From positions 21,610,101 through 21,674,100 of the forward strand of contig NC_092677.1 in NCBI RefSeq assembly GCF_964355755.1: DNA of 64,000 nt, written 5' to 3'. The notes below the pieces were generated by a model. That model made no database searches and was not told the origin of the DNA. It saw only the letters and a program-made list of their open reading frames with translations. Every line of letters starts with the position of its first letter. The stretch's first letter is position 1. The stretch comes from Antedon mediterranea. Lineage: Eukaryota; Echinodermata; Crinoidea; Comatulida; Antedonidae. A program made the position numbers and the translations under genes. This document shows positions 63,791-64,000 of this stretch, in pieces.

Positions 63791-63952
63791 ACAAATAATG
63801 AATGTTTATGAGTGTAATGGTACAAATAATGGCACTTGGTGAATGATGAAAGGTTATATCAACGAGGCAAAGCCGAGTTGATATAACCTTTCATCATTCA
63901 CCAAGTGCCATTATTTGTACCATTACACGAATACAAAACATTCATTATTTGT
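63791..63952. mobile_element. Foldback (long inverted repeat) element
   Basis: Perfect 52-bp arms, 63812-63863 and 63877-63928, around a 13-base centre that itself contains GGC-AAA-GCC. After a short unpaired step the outer arms ACAAATAATGAATGTT (63791-63806) and AACATTCATTATTTGT (63937-63952) pair perfectly over 16 bp. Total span is 162 bp with no coding capacity. The structure fits a foldback or MITE-type element, flanked by TATA-rich sequence that could hide a short target duplication. It has replaced or interrupted the insert's linker. Confidence 0.8.
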
Positions 63953-64000
63953 TTTATATAACATCTAAATAAATTCTAGTTATTTGAATCAAATAAAAGG
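63953..64000. other. Unassigned AT-rich tail
   Basis: 48 bp after the foldback element. It matches neither the satellite nor copy 1 of the insert. Nothing recognisable is seen. Confidence 0.6.

Overview
The window is non-coding, AT-rich eukaryotic satellite DNA. About 60.9 of the 64 kb is a head-to-tail tandem array with a monomer of about 261 bp: block 1 is 1-33633 and block 2 is 35182-62497, roughly 129 and 105 monomers by length. No credible protein gene is present. The 60-71 codon open frames that recur once per monomer are the same stretch of satellite read from a TTG; they shift frame at the poly-A tract and have no coding signature. A nuclear eukaryotic genome, probably an animal, is suggested by the satellite itself, by tRNA-Val-like sequences with the eukaryotic AAC anticodon and no encoded CCA, and by a MITE-like element and a foldback element. 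I cannot name the species.

The most interesting property is the monomer's content. Read on the minus strand, a typical monomer holds, in order: a TATAAATAG box; about 27 bp later a tRNA-like segment with an A-box (TGGCGTAACGGG) and a B-box (GGTTCGAACC) at tRNA-like spacing; then a T-run (seen as poly-A on the plus strand) that would serve as an RNA polymerase III terminator. The D-arm is well formed, but the acceptor stem does not pair and the anticodon arm is replaced by a short hairpin. The array therefore looks like more than 200 copies of a tRNA-related pol III unit rather than ordinary tRNA genes. Several monomer classes carry lesions in one of the two boxes.

Monomers fall into recognisable variant classes (called A, B, C, D, E, F, M, N, O, P, Q here) that recur in fixed orders, giving higher-order repeats. 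Classes A and B alternate at 16-24.7 kb. An M-N-O-P-Q block recurs near 10.9, 14.0, 24.7 and 27.1 kb and in shortened forms between 36.9 and 58 kb. Offsets between near-identical copies are multiples of the monomer: about 522, 1036, 1826, 2091, 2873, 3120, 6240 and 11700 bp. This is the pattern of repeated unequal exchange at several scales.

The array is interrupted at 33634-35181 by a composite insert: a 328-bp MITE-like element with TACTCGGGGTAC/GTACCCCGACTA ends, then two tandem copies of a dimer of tRNA-Val(AAC)-like sequences on the minus strand, with fragments of a second MITE-like copy around the second dimer. A near-identical copy starts at 62498, at the same base of the satellite monomer. 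In that copy the sequence departs after its fourth tRNA-like unit into a foldback element (63791-63952) that runs nearly to the window end.
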